Assembly: GCA_016716465.1 (NCBI GenBank)
Contig: JADJWH010000001.1
Location: 1,302,001-1,366,000 of the forward strand
DNA length: 64,000 nucleotides
DNA from: Gammaproteobacteria bacterium
GTDB taxonomy: Bacteria; Pseudomonadota; Gammaproteobacteria; SZUA-140
Direction of reading: 5' to 3'
Shown here: positions 17,903 through 25,849 of the stretch, one piece after another
Layout of the letters: each line of letters begins with the position of its first letter
Position numbering within the stretch: the stretch's first letter is position 1
Made by a program: the position numbers and the translations under genes
The notes under the pieces: model-generated
Databases searched by the model: none
What the model saw: only the letters and a program-made list of their open reading frames with translations
What the model was told of the DNA's origin: nothing

Positions 17903-19030
17903 ATGAAATCATCTTATATCATAGCTTCTTTCTTCTTTCTTTTTACACTTTCTGCGTCAGCAGACGATGTGCCACAGACGGACGCGGATAAGCAGACGAA
18001 CATAATAAATAGTGCCAAAGGTAATGTTGAACTATCAAAAGCAGTTGTAGAAACTGCGCCTGGTAATGTGACCGCGATGTCACTCCTGGGTATTTCAGCG
18101 GATGATACTACCGTTATTCAAAACCCAAGAAACCTAACTCTAGCCTTGAAGGCATTAAATAGTGATGACGCTTTTGGCCTATCAATTTCGCCTGCCAGAA
18201 CTTCGCTTATGCCATTAAGCATATCTACATATGACACGAATTTTTTAGCACGCCTTTGGGCTGCTACATCATTTAGCTATGCCCAAGGTACTTCTGACTC
18301 GAATGATGTTTCATTTGAACGGCGCGCTGTTGCTATAGAAACCAGCTACTATTTGGAACCGGATAAGGATGACCCGTCTACAGCTTATTGGAAAGCTTTA
18401 GAAAAAGCTGATGGTAATAATCTTGATGATCTCTGTGTGCTGCTTATACCTTTAAAACCAGATCAGACAGATAAAGAATGGGAGAAATATCAAGAAGAGG
18501 TTAATAAGCGTGCGAGTTCATGTATGGCCAAAAGCACCAAAAATATGAGGTGGAATGTATCCCGCTTATGGTTCTCATGGGCAACTGGGGAATATCAACC
18601 AGAATCTGGAGGTGACAATCATTCTTTAGGTCGAACCGAGGTAATTGGTCTATCTTGGGGTTTTGGCGACGCTACAGATAATACTGCTATCGGTATTACT
18701 GGTGCATATAAGCATGTTTCAGATGCCCCTGTGCTGGATACCCTTTCAGAAGATTCTCCTGATCGGGAAAATAGCAACCTTACTACCCTTAGAATAGCAA
18801 TTGGGTCACCAGCCATTCGCGCCCTCATTGAAGGCAGTAACACCAGCGACGATACTCCGACAGCTCTTAATAGAACATTTAAACGTGCCTTTGGCTTAGA
18901 TATTAAAGCCTCTGAAAGTTTATGGGTTAACCTTCGAGCTGGTAAACAGAGAAAAATTGATAACACGGGAGATGAGACTGGCTCATCGGTCTCTGTAAGC
19001 TACAGCCCAAGCGCACTACTGGATTTGTAA
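17903..19030 (+). CDS. Predicted outer-membrane or periplasmic protein
   Basis: 375 residues from the ATG at 17903 (GAGGG upstream); an ATG at 17888 overlapping the previous stop is possible. Signal peptide MKSSYIIASFFFLFTLSASA. The C-terminal half contains repeated amphipathic strands (TEVIGLSWGFGDATDN, TAIGITGAYKHVSD, LWVNLRAGKQRKIDN, SVSVSYSPSALLDL) of the kind that form outer-membrane beta-barrels, but the last residue is Leu, not Phe. Three Cys are visible in the middle. No family recognised. Second of three linked genes. Confidence 0.7.
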   Translation: MKSSYIIASFFFLFTLSASADDVPQTDADKQTNIINSAKGNVELSKAVVETAPGNVTAMSLLGISADDTTVIQNPRNLTLALKALNSDDAFGLSISPARTSLMPLSISTYDTNFLARLWAATSFSYAQGTSDSNDVSFERRAVAIETSYYLEPDKDDPSTAYWKALEKADGNNLDDLCVLLIPLKPDQTDKEWEKYQEEVNKRASSCMAKSTKNMRWNVSRLWFSWATGEYQPESGGDNHSLGRTEVIGLSWGFGDATDNTAIGITGAYKHVSDAPVLDTLSEDSPDRENSNLTTLRIAIGSPAIRALIEGSNTSDDTPTALNRTFKRAFGLDIKASESLWVNLRAGKQRKIDNTGDETGSSVSVSYSPSALLDL

Positions 19031-19031
19031 T

Positions 19032-19817
19032 ATGTACTATATAAACAATAAATATATTTTATTAACTCTAGGCCTAGCCTTTCTGCTTCTATGCGCATGC
19101 GATAAAACCGAAATCATCTCTTGTGCAAAACCCACAGAGCTAACTGTAAATGAAGGGTTGGATATTGAGGGAAATCTTACAATAAGAGATGCTGAGGGTA
19201 AAATTAAAACGGCTCTTGGCAAATCATTAACCGCAAAATTTGCAAACACTAACCCAGATACTTGGATGAACATTGCAAGTACATATCAATATCAAACTTG
19301 CCAACTCGTCAATTCAATATCCTGTGGTGAGCAATCATCTTCTGATTGCCTTGATAAAAAGAAATCGATACTCGACGGAGCATACGACAAAATCCTCGAA
19401 ATAAAGAGTAAACAGGAGGATATTAAAATATCAGCCTGTGTAACAGATATGGTCAGCAATTATCAGGAACCCAAAACAGCTTCGACGAGAGGTGGTGCAA
19501 CGGCTAGTAGCCCTGGCGTTAAGGGTGGCAAAAACACTCAGAGAGAATCTTTATGTTATAGCGTAGGACCTGACCAGGAAATTATCTCCGCCTCTACTCA
19601 TGAACTGTCATGTCATGGAGGGCGCTGCTCGGTGACTGCACCAAAAATATCCGATGATAAAAAGGAAGTATGTGTAATTGCGACGGCTTGGAGTGAATCA
19701 AAAGCCTTTGGTGGAGGTGGTAGTGCTCAATACCAGCTAAATGTAATTTATAAAAATATTGCAACGACTGAAACGATAAGAAATTATCGAACTACATGCA
19801 CCGCTTCGTTATCATGA
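19032..19817 (+). CDS. Predicted lipoprotein of unknown function
   Basis: 261 residues, lipoprotein signal YILLTLGLAFLLLCACDK with the lipidated Cys about residue 23. The mature protein has about ten further cysteines, spaced in a way that suggests disulfides, and a Gly/Ser-rich linker (TRGGATASSPGVKGGKN). It begins two bases after the previous stop, so it is co-transcribed with the predicted outer-membrane protein. Together these look like a cell-envelope module. No homology recognised. Confidence 0.7.
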   Translation: MYYINNKYILLTLGLAFLLLCACDKTEIISCAKPTELTVNEGLDIEGNLTIRDAEGKIKTALGKSLTAKFANTNPDTWMNIASTYQYQTCQLVNSISCGEQSSSDCLDKKKSILDGAYDKILEIKSKQEDIKISACVTDMVSNYQEPKTASTRGGATASSPGVKGGKNTQRESLCYSVGPDQEIISASTHELSCHGGRCSVTAPKISDDKKEVCVIATAWSESKAFGGGGSAQYQLNVIYKNIATTETIRNYRTTCTASLS

Positions 19818-19849
19818 TTGATAATAGGCTTCAAGGGTTAAATGAGGAC

Positions 19850-20380
19850 TTAAAGATGGGGTATCGCTTTGTATATCTCTCGCGCACTCGCCCAAAGGAA
19901 AATTATTCCTAACGCCATGGTACCTGTCGAAATACCCACATCAATTGATAATAATTGGATATATTTGATAGCTTCATCTTTTAGTACAGCTATGGAATTA
20001 TCGACGAGTGGATCCAGTGATAGTGCTTCTACAAGATTAATTGAAAATAGAACAAATGCCCAAATTAACGTCTGCAATGCTTTCCTTACATCATTAGCAA
20101 GTTCGTTTGCGTCTTTATGCCTCCTTACCGCGCTATCATGCAACCTTTCAGCCGCTGCTTTATCTTCCTTACTCGCCCCGCCATCACTCCTAAGGTCAGC
20201 CCAATCCTTCTGCCTAGCTTCCATTTTTTCTCTTAATGAATCTACTCGGTCACCCTGTGTTCTAACAACGTTTATGAGCAGCGAGGCCGCCGTCAGACTC
20301 AAACCAGTAAGAGTTGCTGCCACTCCCACTGTAGTAGAGGCGTCAATAGCCTCAAGAACCTCAAGGGGCGTAAGCGACAT
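19850..20380 (-). CDS. Membrane protein with coiled-coil region, unknown function
   Basis: 176 residues from the ATG at 20380, selected for the GGGAGG seven bases upstream. A helix at ~16-38 (VGVAATLTGLSLTAASLLINVV), then a charged coiled-coil stretch (GDRVDSLREKMEARQKDWADL... through ~95), then two C-terminal helices (LQTLIWAFVLFSINLVEAL and MALGIIFLWASA). This layout, a charged coil between membrane hairpins, recurs in small accessory membrane proteins of unknown role. Convergent with the 17.5-19.8 kb set. Confidence 0.65.
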   Translation of the reverse strand: MSLTPLEVLEAIDASTTVGVAATLTGLSLTAASLLINVVRTQGDRVDSLREKMEARQKDWADLRSDGGASKEDKAAAERLHDSAVRRHKDANELANDVRKALQTLIWAFVLFSINLVEALSLDPLVDNSIAVLKDEAIKYIQLLSIDVGISTGTMALGIIFLWASAREIYKAIPHL

Positions 20381-20445
20381 TACAACCTCCCAAGATGTAA
20401 ACAATAGGATAGTAGATTATTTTACAGCTTGATGGCTAGGTCAAA

Positions 20446-20745
20446 TTAATGATGATCGAATTTTTTACAAAATATATTTCGTTCTTTAGCTAATGCAAAT
20501 TCTATTTCGCGATACTGCTTCCCCTCATACCACCATTCTTTGTCACCATTACTTGATATAAATGCTGGCCCATCGTCTCGATGCTGCACTCCATTTTTAA
20601 ACCAGTATTTTTCACCATCAACAGTTTCAAGCGCAGGCCCATCATCACGATGCAGCTTACCATTGTAAAACCACGCCTTATTTCCATTTCTAAGTATTTT
20701 CATTGTCGGACCGTCTTCGCGGCCATTATTGAATTTTTCCTTCAT
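20446..20745 (-). CDS. Short repeat protein (KHRDDGPA-type repeats)
   Basis: 99 residues built of about four ~20-residue repeats of the pattern W-Y/F-x-N/E-G-K-L/Q-H-R-D-D-G-P-A (NGKLHRDDGPALE, NGVQHRDDGPAFI, EGKQYREIEFALA). AGGATTAG precedes the ATG. Similar short-repeat proteins are frequent in phages and plasmids, and they resemble MORN-like or toxin_15-antitoxin-like repeats. The function is unknown; the last repeat is degenerate. Confidence 0.75.
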   Translation of the reverse strand: MKEKFNNGREDGPTMKILRNGNKAWFYNGKLHRDDGPALETVDGEKYWFKNGVQHRDDGPAFISSNGDKEWWYEGKQYREIEFALAKERNIFCKKFDHH

Positions 20746-20847
20746 TGGCTAATCCTTTCTTCGATTATGGATTAGCGAGTCTGATTTACAGAGTCAACAA
20801 GATTCTTTAATCCAAAAGAAAAAACCCATTATGTGGTTAATTTTTCT

Positions 20848-21000
20848 ATGTCAATTGATAGTGAAGAAACAGGTATTTCATTACCGAAAAATTTATTGTC
20901 TACAATTGCGCGTATTGATTCGCCCCTTACTAAAACCAAAGGGCTATTCATTGAAAGATGGTTTATTTGGACCATATGGAAAATAATCAGCAAGGACTAA
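20848..21000 (+). CDS. Possible small ribbon-helix-helix-like protein
   Basis: 50-codon frame MSIDSEETGISLPKNLLSTI... ending KIISKD, in the 250-bp gap between two minus-strand genes. The start ETGISLPKNLLSTIARID resembles the beginning of ribbon-helix-helix DNA-binding proteins, and TKTKGLFIERW could be the second helix. No good ribosome site is visible, so it may be a relic or chance frame. Confidence 0.3.
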   Translation: MSIDSEETGISLPKNLLSTIARIDSPLTKTKGLFIERWFIWTIWKIISKD

Positions 21001-21362
21001 TATGTACTATTTCGGAGAAACCGGCTCGCCAGCAGGAGGCGAGCCGATTCTTCGCTCCACGGCAACCGTTCGATATTGCCGCGTGCAAGCGTCGTCCTTT
21101 TGCGCTTGATCTTGCTCCCCTTGTCCAGCACCAGCTTTCTCGGACGGCGGGACGGCTTCTCCGACAGGACTTCGCAGCCCACCACCAGAAGCCACACCCA
21201 GCCCTTTTCGTCTTCCTCGCTTAAGACCTCCGCGATGACCAGCCTTTCACCTAGCCGGAACGCCCGGCCCTTTCTGGTCCGGCGCTGATCCCAGATGCTC
21301 TCTTTACAGCGAATCACGTCCGCCTGGATAAACGCCGCTCCGACCGGAATCCATTCCGTCAT
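20997..21362 (-). CDS. Conserved island protein, copy 1 (paralogue of 43785-44147)
   Basis: 121 residues, start MTEWIPVGAAFIQADVIRCKE, basic C-terminal part (KIKRKRTTLARGN). Clearly homologous end to end to the 120-residue protein at 43785-44147: shared blocks are EWI, ADVIR-K-IW, GERLV-AEVL, WLLVVG, VLSE-P-R-P-KL-LDKG. The family is unknown to me. It is divergent from the mob genes, on the other side of the oriT candidate, and its paralogue lies next to attR. That suggests a tie to element maintenance, but nothing in the sequence gives the activity. Confidence 0.75.
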   Translation of the reverse strand: MTEWIPVGAAFIQADVIRCKESIWDQRRTRKGRAFRLGERLVIAEVLSEEDEKGWVWLLVVGCEVLSEKPSRRPRKLVLDKGSKIKRKRTTLARGNIERLPWSEESARLLLASRFLRNSTY

Positions 21363-21501
21363 TTCTCATTCCTTCATGTCGCCCCCTCCAGAATTACCAG
21401 AGGCGCGGAGCCGGGAAAATAACTTTGCACCGGCGATTCAATTACCATAACTTATTGTTCCGTAGTATAATTAACCATCGAATCACTCGGCCTTCCGCCG
21501 A

Positions 21502-21740
21502 CACACCCTTTATCTTTCGTTAACGATTACCGTGATATTCTGGTAATCAGGGTGTGCAAGCCATGCGCGGTAACACCGCGCGGCTTGGCAAGGGACGCTG
21601 CGCCCCCGTTGCATCCCCCGACAGGGGAGCCTTCGAGCTCCCGTTAACGATGCCTTATTGGCATCGTTAACCCCATGACCAAGGGGGGCGTCGCTCCTGG
21701 ACGCGACCAGGCGGGCTGTCCGCCCTGGACCCGGACCAAA
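21502..21740. other. Candidate origin of transfer (oriT) rich in hairpins
   Basis: Just upstream of the mobC/relaxase genes there are four inverted repeats in a row. Nested CACACCC/GGGTGTG (21502-21508 / 21550-21556) surrounds GATTACC/GGTAATC (21525-21531 / 21542-21548). Next is AAGCC..GCGCGGT-AAC-ACCGCGC-GGCTT (21558-21586), then GGGAGC/GCTCCC (21625-21642), then GTTAACGATGCC-TTATT-GGCATCGTTAAC (21643-21671). More GC hairpins follow to ~21740. CGTTAACGAT also recurs directly at 21519 and 21642. The nic site cannot be fixed by eye. The AT-rich stretch 21363-21500 shows no gene. Confidence 0.6.
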
Positions 21741-21804
21741 GGGGCACCGGCGTTCGCTGGCCCCCTTGGAACCCCGGCGGCGCGGCGGGAGAGAGGGAGG
21801 CGAC

Positions 21805-22209
21805 ATGACCAGCGGAAGCGACAAGCGCCAGCGGCCCCATACCATCACCGTCCGGCTGTCCGGCGAGGAACGGGACGCGCTGCAAGCGCGGGCCACCGAG
21901 CGGGGCCTGGCCGTTGGGGCCTTCGCCCGCGCCGCTATGCTCGGCAACACCGGCCCCCGCGCCAAGCGCCGCCCCACGGTCGATCAGGAACTGCTGCGCC
22001 GCGTCCTCGGGCAGATCGGCAAGGTGGGTGGGAACATCAACCAGATCGCCCACCGCCTCAACTCCAACGGGAGCGTTGCTCCGCCCGAACTCCGGGACGC
22101 GCTTGACGCCGTCCTCGACATCCGCGCCGCCATATACAGCGCCCTCGGCTTGCAGCCGGAGGAAGGTCCGCCCGATGATCATCAAGGGCAAAAGCCGGTC
22201 CGGTCCTAA
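21805..22209 (+). CDS. mobC: MobC-like relaxosome accessory protein
   Basis: 134 residues from the ATG at 21805, preceded by GGAGGCGAC; the frame extends upstream to 21766 but without a ribosome site. The N-terminal HTITVRLSGEERDALQARA is a ribbon-helix-helix-like DNA-binding segment. The C-terminal half has QIGKVGGNINQIAHRLN, the signature of the MobC family, whose members bind oriT and help the relaxase open the DNA. Overlaps the relaxase gene by 35 bp. Confidence 0.85.
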   Translation: MTSGSDKRQRPHTITVRLSGEERDALQARATERGLAVGAFARAAMLGNTGPRAKRRPTVDQELLRRVLGQIGKVGGNINQIAHRLNSNGSVAPPELRDALDAVLDIRAAIYSALGLQPEEGPPDDHQGQKPVRS

Positions 22210-23572
22210 ACAGCTCGCCCGTCACCTGCTCCGCACCGACACCAACGAGCGCGTGCTCGTCCTTGATAACACCTCCATGCACGGCAATTTGTCCCGGACC
22301 TTCCGGGACTGGCAGTTGCTGGTCGGAGGCACGCGGGGCACCAAGGGCCTGTATCACGCCAACATCGACCCCGCCGAGCACTACGTCATGACGAAGGAAC
22401 AGTGGCTGCATTCCGTAAGCGTGCTCGAAAAGGAACTCGGCCTCGAAGGCCAGCCCCGTGTGATCGTCATGCACCAGAAGGAGGGCCGCGAGCATATCCA
22501 TGTCGTCTGGCAGCGCACCGACATCGACACCATGACGCTGCGCACCGACAGTTTCAATTACCTCGCGCATGAACGCGCTTCCCAGCAACTGGAAAAGGAA
22601 TTCGGGCACGAGCACGTGCCCGGCAAACACGACAAGCGGGACCGGTCAATCCAATCCGACATGCCGCGTGAAGCCATCAACTTCGCCGAATGGCAGCAGA
22701 GCGAACGCACCGGCATTGACCCCCGTGAGCGCAAGAACACGATCACCCGCCTGTATGAACAATCGGACTCGGCTTCCGCCTTGCAGGCTGCCATCGAGGA
22801 GCAAGGATACCTCCTTGCCAAGGGCGACCGGCGCGACTTCGTGATCGTCGATACGATGAGTGAAGTCTACAGCCTCAGCCGCCAAATACGCGGCGCGACG
22901 GCCAAAGAGCTCCGCGCCTTCATGTCCAGCATTGACCGGGATGAGCTTCCGACCGTTGACGAGGCCAAAGAACTCCAAAAGCAGGCAATGAAGGAGCGGG
23001 CGGAAGGTGAGCGGCGCAAGGGCGATACGGAGACCGCCGCGCTTGAGCTTGCCTTGAAGGAACGCTACACCCAGGAACGCGAGAAACTACGTGCGGGGCA
23101 GGCGGCGGAGCTCAAGCACCTACGGCGCGTGCTTGCAACCGAACGCCGGGAAAAGCTTGAAGACCAGAAGACGCTGCAGGCGGCAGAGCGGCGGCGACTG
23201 CGCGAACAACAGCACCGCGAGCGCAGCGGGTTCGTTTCAGCCGTCAAGCGACGCATAAGTCCCAAACGCGCCGCCGAGCAGGACGCGGCCCGCCTGCAGA
23301 AACGCAAGGAGCTTGCGGACCGCCAGAAGCAGGAGCGCGAGGATCTCCGTGCCCGCCTCAATCTGGAGGCGCAATATGAATTGGCCGAACTCAAGGAGCG
23401 CCACGCCCAGAAGCACCGTGAACAGACTGAAAGCCTTAAGGACGACCTTGACCGCCATCTGCGCGACTGGGAGACAGCGCGGCGCTTGCTGGATGAACAA
23501 AAACGCGCCCGAGAAAAAGAGGAGCAACGCACCAGGGACGGTCCCGACAGGCCGCCCAAACGCACACTCTGA
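22175..23572 (+). CDS. MobA/VirD2-type relaxase, catalytic Tyr not evident
   Basis: 465 residues from the ATG at 22175 (GGAGGAAGG upstream); the frame reads open before this but overlaps mobC. The N-terminal nuclease domain (~1-170) has the three-His metal site VIVMHQKEGREHIHVVWQRTD. In canonical MOBP relaxases a Tyr sits in the first helix; here that segment reads QLARHLLRTDTNERV with Leu instead. Many alphaproteobacterial MILKG-type relaxase-like proteins share this feature as I recall. From ~270 to the end is a long charged coiled coil rich in Arg, Glu and Lys (RREKLEDQKTLQAAERRRLR). Likely role: nicking at the upstream oriT for mobilisation. Confidence 0.85.
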   Translation: MIIKGKSRSGPKQLARHLLRTDTNERVLVLDNTSMHGNLSRTFRDWQLLVGGTRGTKGLYHANIDPAEHYVMTKEQWLHSVSVLEKELGLEGQPRVIVMHQKEGREHIHVVWQRTDIDTMTLRTDSFNYLAHERASQQLEKEFGHEHVPGKHDKRDRSIQSDMPREAINFAEWQQSERTGIDPRERKNTITRLYEQSDSASALQAAIEEQGYLLAKGDRRDFVIVDTMSEVYSLSRQIRGATAKELRAFMSSIDRDELPTVDEAKELQKQAMKERAEGERRKGDTETAALELALKERYTQEREKLRAGQAAELKHLRRVLATERREKLEDQKTLQAAERRRLREQQHRERSGFVSAVKRRISPKRAAEQDAARLQKRKELADRQKQEREDLRARLNLEAQYELAELKERHAQKHREQTESLKDDLDRHLRDWETARRLLDEQKRAREKEEQRTRDGPDRPPKRTL

Positions 23573-23903
23573 GCGGCTCCCGCTTCCTGCAACCCAAGCC
23601 GAGCCGCTTTCTCCCACCACAGGTTGCCAGTACGCCACCCGCGCCGGTCCGGTCGCGGTTCATGGGTGCGTTTACTCAGTCCGCGCCGGTTTCAAAATTC
23701 TTGGCCGTTGCCAAATCGGTGCCGGTTGTTTCAGCTTTTCTTGGGTCGATCCAAAAGTCAGATCGCGAGAGAAGACGGCGCTTGAGGTCGCTATGGAAGT
23801 CGAAGAATTTCCACAAGCCGCACCATTAGCAGCTACTAACTAATTAATTCTTAATAATTAACTAGCTCTGTGTATTCATATTATTTTAGAAAATTGAGCA
23901 TAA
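23573..23903. other. 330-bp gap without a supported gene
   Basis: GC-rich at the left and turning sharply AT-rich after ~23830, marking a composition junction between the mob block and the next AT-rich cargo. I see no convincing frame, hairpin or RNA in it. Confidence 0.5.
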
Positions 23904-24113
23904 CTAATTATTCCACTTTGGTTCAAAATATACTTTCAAGGTATTATCAGTGCCCTTTTCGAAAGATAATTTTCCTGTAGTTTTCATAGCAGATATGGTG
24001 TTTAAATAGTTGCGCCAAGCACGTACTGCAACTTTCTCGTCAGCAGAAATCCCAAGTAATTTCTTGCTTTCACTATTAAAGAGCTTGCTAAACTTTTCAT
24101 ATGTTAGAATCAT
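23904..24113 (-). CDS. Small hypothetical protein
   Basis: 69 residues; AGGAG lies seven bases before the ATG at 24113, so translation is likely. Charged and helical (YEKFSKLFNSESKKLL, DEKVAVRAWRNYLNTIS), ending in strands KGTDNTLKVYFEPKW. No family recognised. Divergent from the 24212 gene; the ~100-bp AT-rich gap should hold promoters for both. Confidence 0.6.
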   Translation of the reverse strand: MILTYEKFSKLFNSESKKLLGISADEKVAVRAWRNYLNTISAMKTTGKLSFEKGTDNTLKVYFEPKWNN

Positions 24114-24211
24114 ATTTCTTCTCCTAGTTAATTCTTATTGCTCGAATGTGTATTGAATGTCAATTCAATAATCGTAATTTTATTTAGGAAATAACTTAAC
24201 AATTACCGAAT

Positions 24212-24532
24212 ATGACTATAAAGACAGACATAGTAGTAGTACTTTTGAAAATTCTTAGCGATCTTATATTAGGAAACGATAAGAATTTTCATAAGAAATT
24301 GAAGGACCATTTGATAATACGAGATGACGAAGGCGAACCATTAGCTGTTGTTTTAGAACCAAGTGAGTACTATTTATTAAAAGCGACCGCAGATCTCGCA
24401 AAAGATACCGCTCACTTTTCTTACCTTGTAAATAAAAATAAGTTGTTTCAGGACACTGGAAAAACAGATGGGATAAGTCCTGACGAGTTTCTGAAAAGAA
24501 TTAGACATGGAAGAGAGAATAAACATAAATGA
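24212..24532 (+). CDS. Possible antitoxin (Phd/YefM-like)
   Basis: 106 residues. The stretch IIRDDEGEPLAVVLEPSEYYLLKATADLAKD closely resembles the Phd/YefM antitoxin pattern (DNGKPVAVL-P-Y-L), but the N-terminal DNA-binding part is not clear. The stop overlaps the start of the next gene (ATGA), as in toxin-antitoxin operons. No ribosome site is obvious, so the start is uncertain. Confidence 0.55.
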   Translation: MTIKTDIVVVLLKILSDLILGNDKNFHKKLKDHLIIRDDEGEPLAVVLEPSEYYLLKATADLAKDTAHFSYLVNKNKLFQDTGKTDGISPDEFLKRIRHGRENKHK

Positions 24533-24780
24533 AAATTGGGCCAGTTACAGTCAAAGTCGATATTGGTGCTTTAGACTACGTTGATGAATCGGAAAATTTC
24601 CTAAGATGTCTTAGCAGCTTATTTCGTAAATTAGAGCGCGTCACAGCCGAGTATCAAGCAAAGGAGGTATCTAAGGGGATAGTTTTGTTATATGAATGTG
24701 GGGCAGTAATTGAGCTTTTATTAAGTACAGAGAATAAAAAAGTAAGTATCGAAAAAATTTACCCCCCGTTCCAATGTTGA
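24529..24780 (+). CDS. Small protein, possible toxin partner
   Basis: 83 residues overlapping the previous gene by four bases. Predicted strands and helices (IGPVTVKVDIGALDYVDE, LLYECGAVIELLLSTENKKVSIEKIY) without a recognised RelE or PIN motif. It takes the toxin position by context only; it could equally be an unrelated small protein. Confidence 0.5.
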   Translation: MKIGPVTVKVDIGALDYVDESENFLRCLSSLFRKLERVTAEYQAKEVSKGIVLLYECGAVIELLLSTENKKVSIEKIYPPFQC

Positions 24781-24790
24781 AAGCATCAAT

Positions 24791-25096
24791 ATGTGTAAGA
24801 TTCTAGAAATTCAGATAGTTCAAATTATTATCGACATATCACCATTGATAGGACTCGCTCTACAAACTCTTGGTGCATTTTTTATGGCCAATGCTTACCT
24901 AAATCAGTTAAATTTCATACAATCGTTAGGAGTTTTTTTTTCTAGTCTTAGGCGGGGATGTTATGCAAAAAAGGGCGAGAAAATTAAACTAATTAGCCAA
25001 GATAAAGTAATAGTATCTTTACAGGGATTAAGCTTTATTGGGATTGGATTCTTCATTCAGTTTCTTTCAGATCTTGCAAAAAGATTTTGTGAATAA
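24791..25096 (+). CDS. Small membrane protein
   Basis: 101 residues with two membrane helices, IIIDISPLIGLALQTLGAFFMANAY (~13-37) and VIVSLQGLSFIGIGFFIQFL (~72-91), separated by a basic loop (RRGCYAKKGEKIK). Start uncertain. It is 11 bp past the possible toxin-antitoxin pair and could be a membrane effector or immunity partner; unrecognised. Confidence 0.5.
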   Translation: MCKILEIQIVQIIIDISPLIGLALQTLGAFFMANAYLNQLNFIQSLGVFFSSLRRGCYAKKGEKIKLISQDKVIVSLQGLSFIGIGFFIQFLSDLAKRFCE

Positions 25097-25215
25097 TTTT
25101 TACAAAAGCCAATATATAGCAATCATACTTCCTTGTCGTTTCATTCCTCAGATTTGTTGAGCCGATCAGTAATCGAATCGGCCTAACTTCGCTTTTCTCC
25201 TTTTCAGTCAGCCAA

Positions 25216-25422
25216 GGTCGTTCCTGTCCGGTGCGCCGTTATGTCTAATTCAGGTGTGCGGACGCAGGGTCTTCTGCCCCCGTCATTACCTCCTGTCCTT
25301 TGTTGACCTCATAGACGCACACCCTAGCCGCCGCTCCGTTCGCCGCAAGGCCAGGCTGCGTGTGTCCTGACGCTCCCGTGTTGCTGCGCGGCCCGCTCCA
25401 TTCGCTACCACAACCTTGCTGC
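25216..25422. repeat. ~208-bp direct repeat, copy A
   Basis: Strongly similar along its length to 29694-29902, with long identical runs (for example CCTGACGCTCCCGTGTTGCT). The pair brackets the XRE and RCC1 genes. No frame in it is shared by both copies, so it is probably non-coding: a leader, an RNA, or a recombination footprint. The rest of 25097-25497 shows no gene. Confidence 0.85.
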
Positions 25423-25497
25423 ACTCGTCTATCCCTACGAGATAGCGCGTTGCTAATTGCTGCCATAGCTGCTCAAAAGAAACCGGTGAGGTTGAAC

Positions 25498-25740
25498 CTA
25501 GTTGGATGAATTCTCGAAGCGCTTGACGAACTGCGTCAGGCTCACCCCAAGTATTTTGCAGACTTCCTGAAGCTGGATCAGATCCAGCCTGCGCACCCCT
25601 GTCTCATAGTCGCTGACAAAGGACTGCGGGCGGTGGAGGCGCTTTGCGACCTCCACTTGAGTCAACCCGGCTTCCGTACGGGCTTCCCGCAGCAGTTCCA
25701 GAAGAACCTTGTGGTTCCGATGGGAAATACTCTTTGTCAT
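25498..25740 (-). CDS. XRE-family transcriptional regulator
   Basis: 80 residues made almost entirely of one Cro/C1-type helix-turn-helix: LREARTEAGLTQVEVAKRLHRPQSFVSDYETGVRRLDLIQLQEVCKILGV. It is divergent from the RCC1-repeat protein gene, with palindromes in the 109-bp gap, so it probably controls that promoter and its own. Confidence 0.88.
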   Translation of the reverse strand: MTKSISHRNHKVLLELLREARTEAGLTQVEVAKRLHRPQSFVSDYETGVRRLDLIQLQEVCKILGVSLTQFVKRFENSSN

Positions 25741-25767
25741 TCCATAACTTATAAATCCCCTTTTTAG

Positions 25768-25786
25768 ATATCTGTAAAACAGATAT
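25768..25786. promoter_or_regulatory. Probable operator of the XRE regulator
   Basis: Palindrome ATATCTG-TAAAA-CAGATAT (25768-25786) midway between the divergent regulator and RCC1 genes. A related sequence, CCCTTTTTCAGATAACC, follows at about 25805-25821, echoing CCCTTTTTAGATATCTG on the left, so there may be two operators. Confidence 0.6.
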
Positions 25787-25849
25787 TATCCGGCGTAAAA
25801 ATATCCCTTTTTCAGATAACCGGATCACAAAAAGAAGGAGTGTATTGCT

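Noticed and set aside
21914..22174. Longer N terminus for the relaxase
   Set aside because: The extra part is the mobC gene read in another frame; the ATG at 22175 has a good ribosome site and begins the typical MIIKG sequence.
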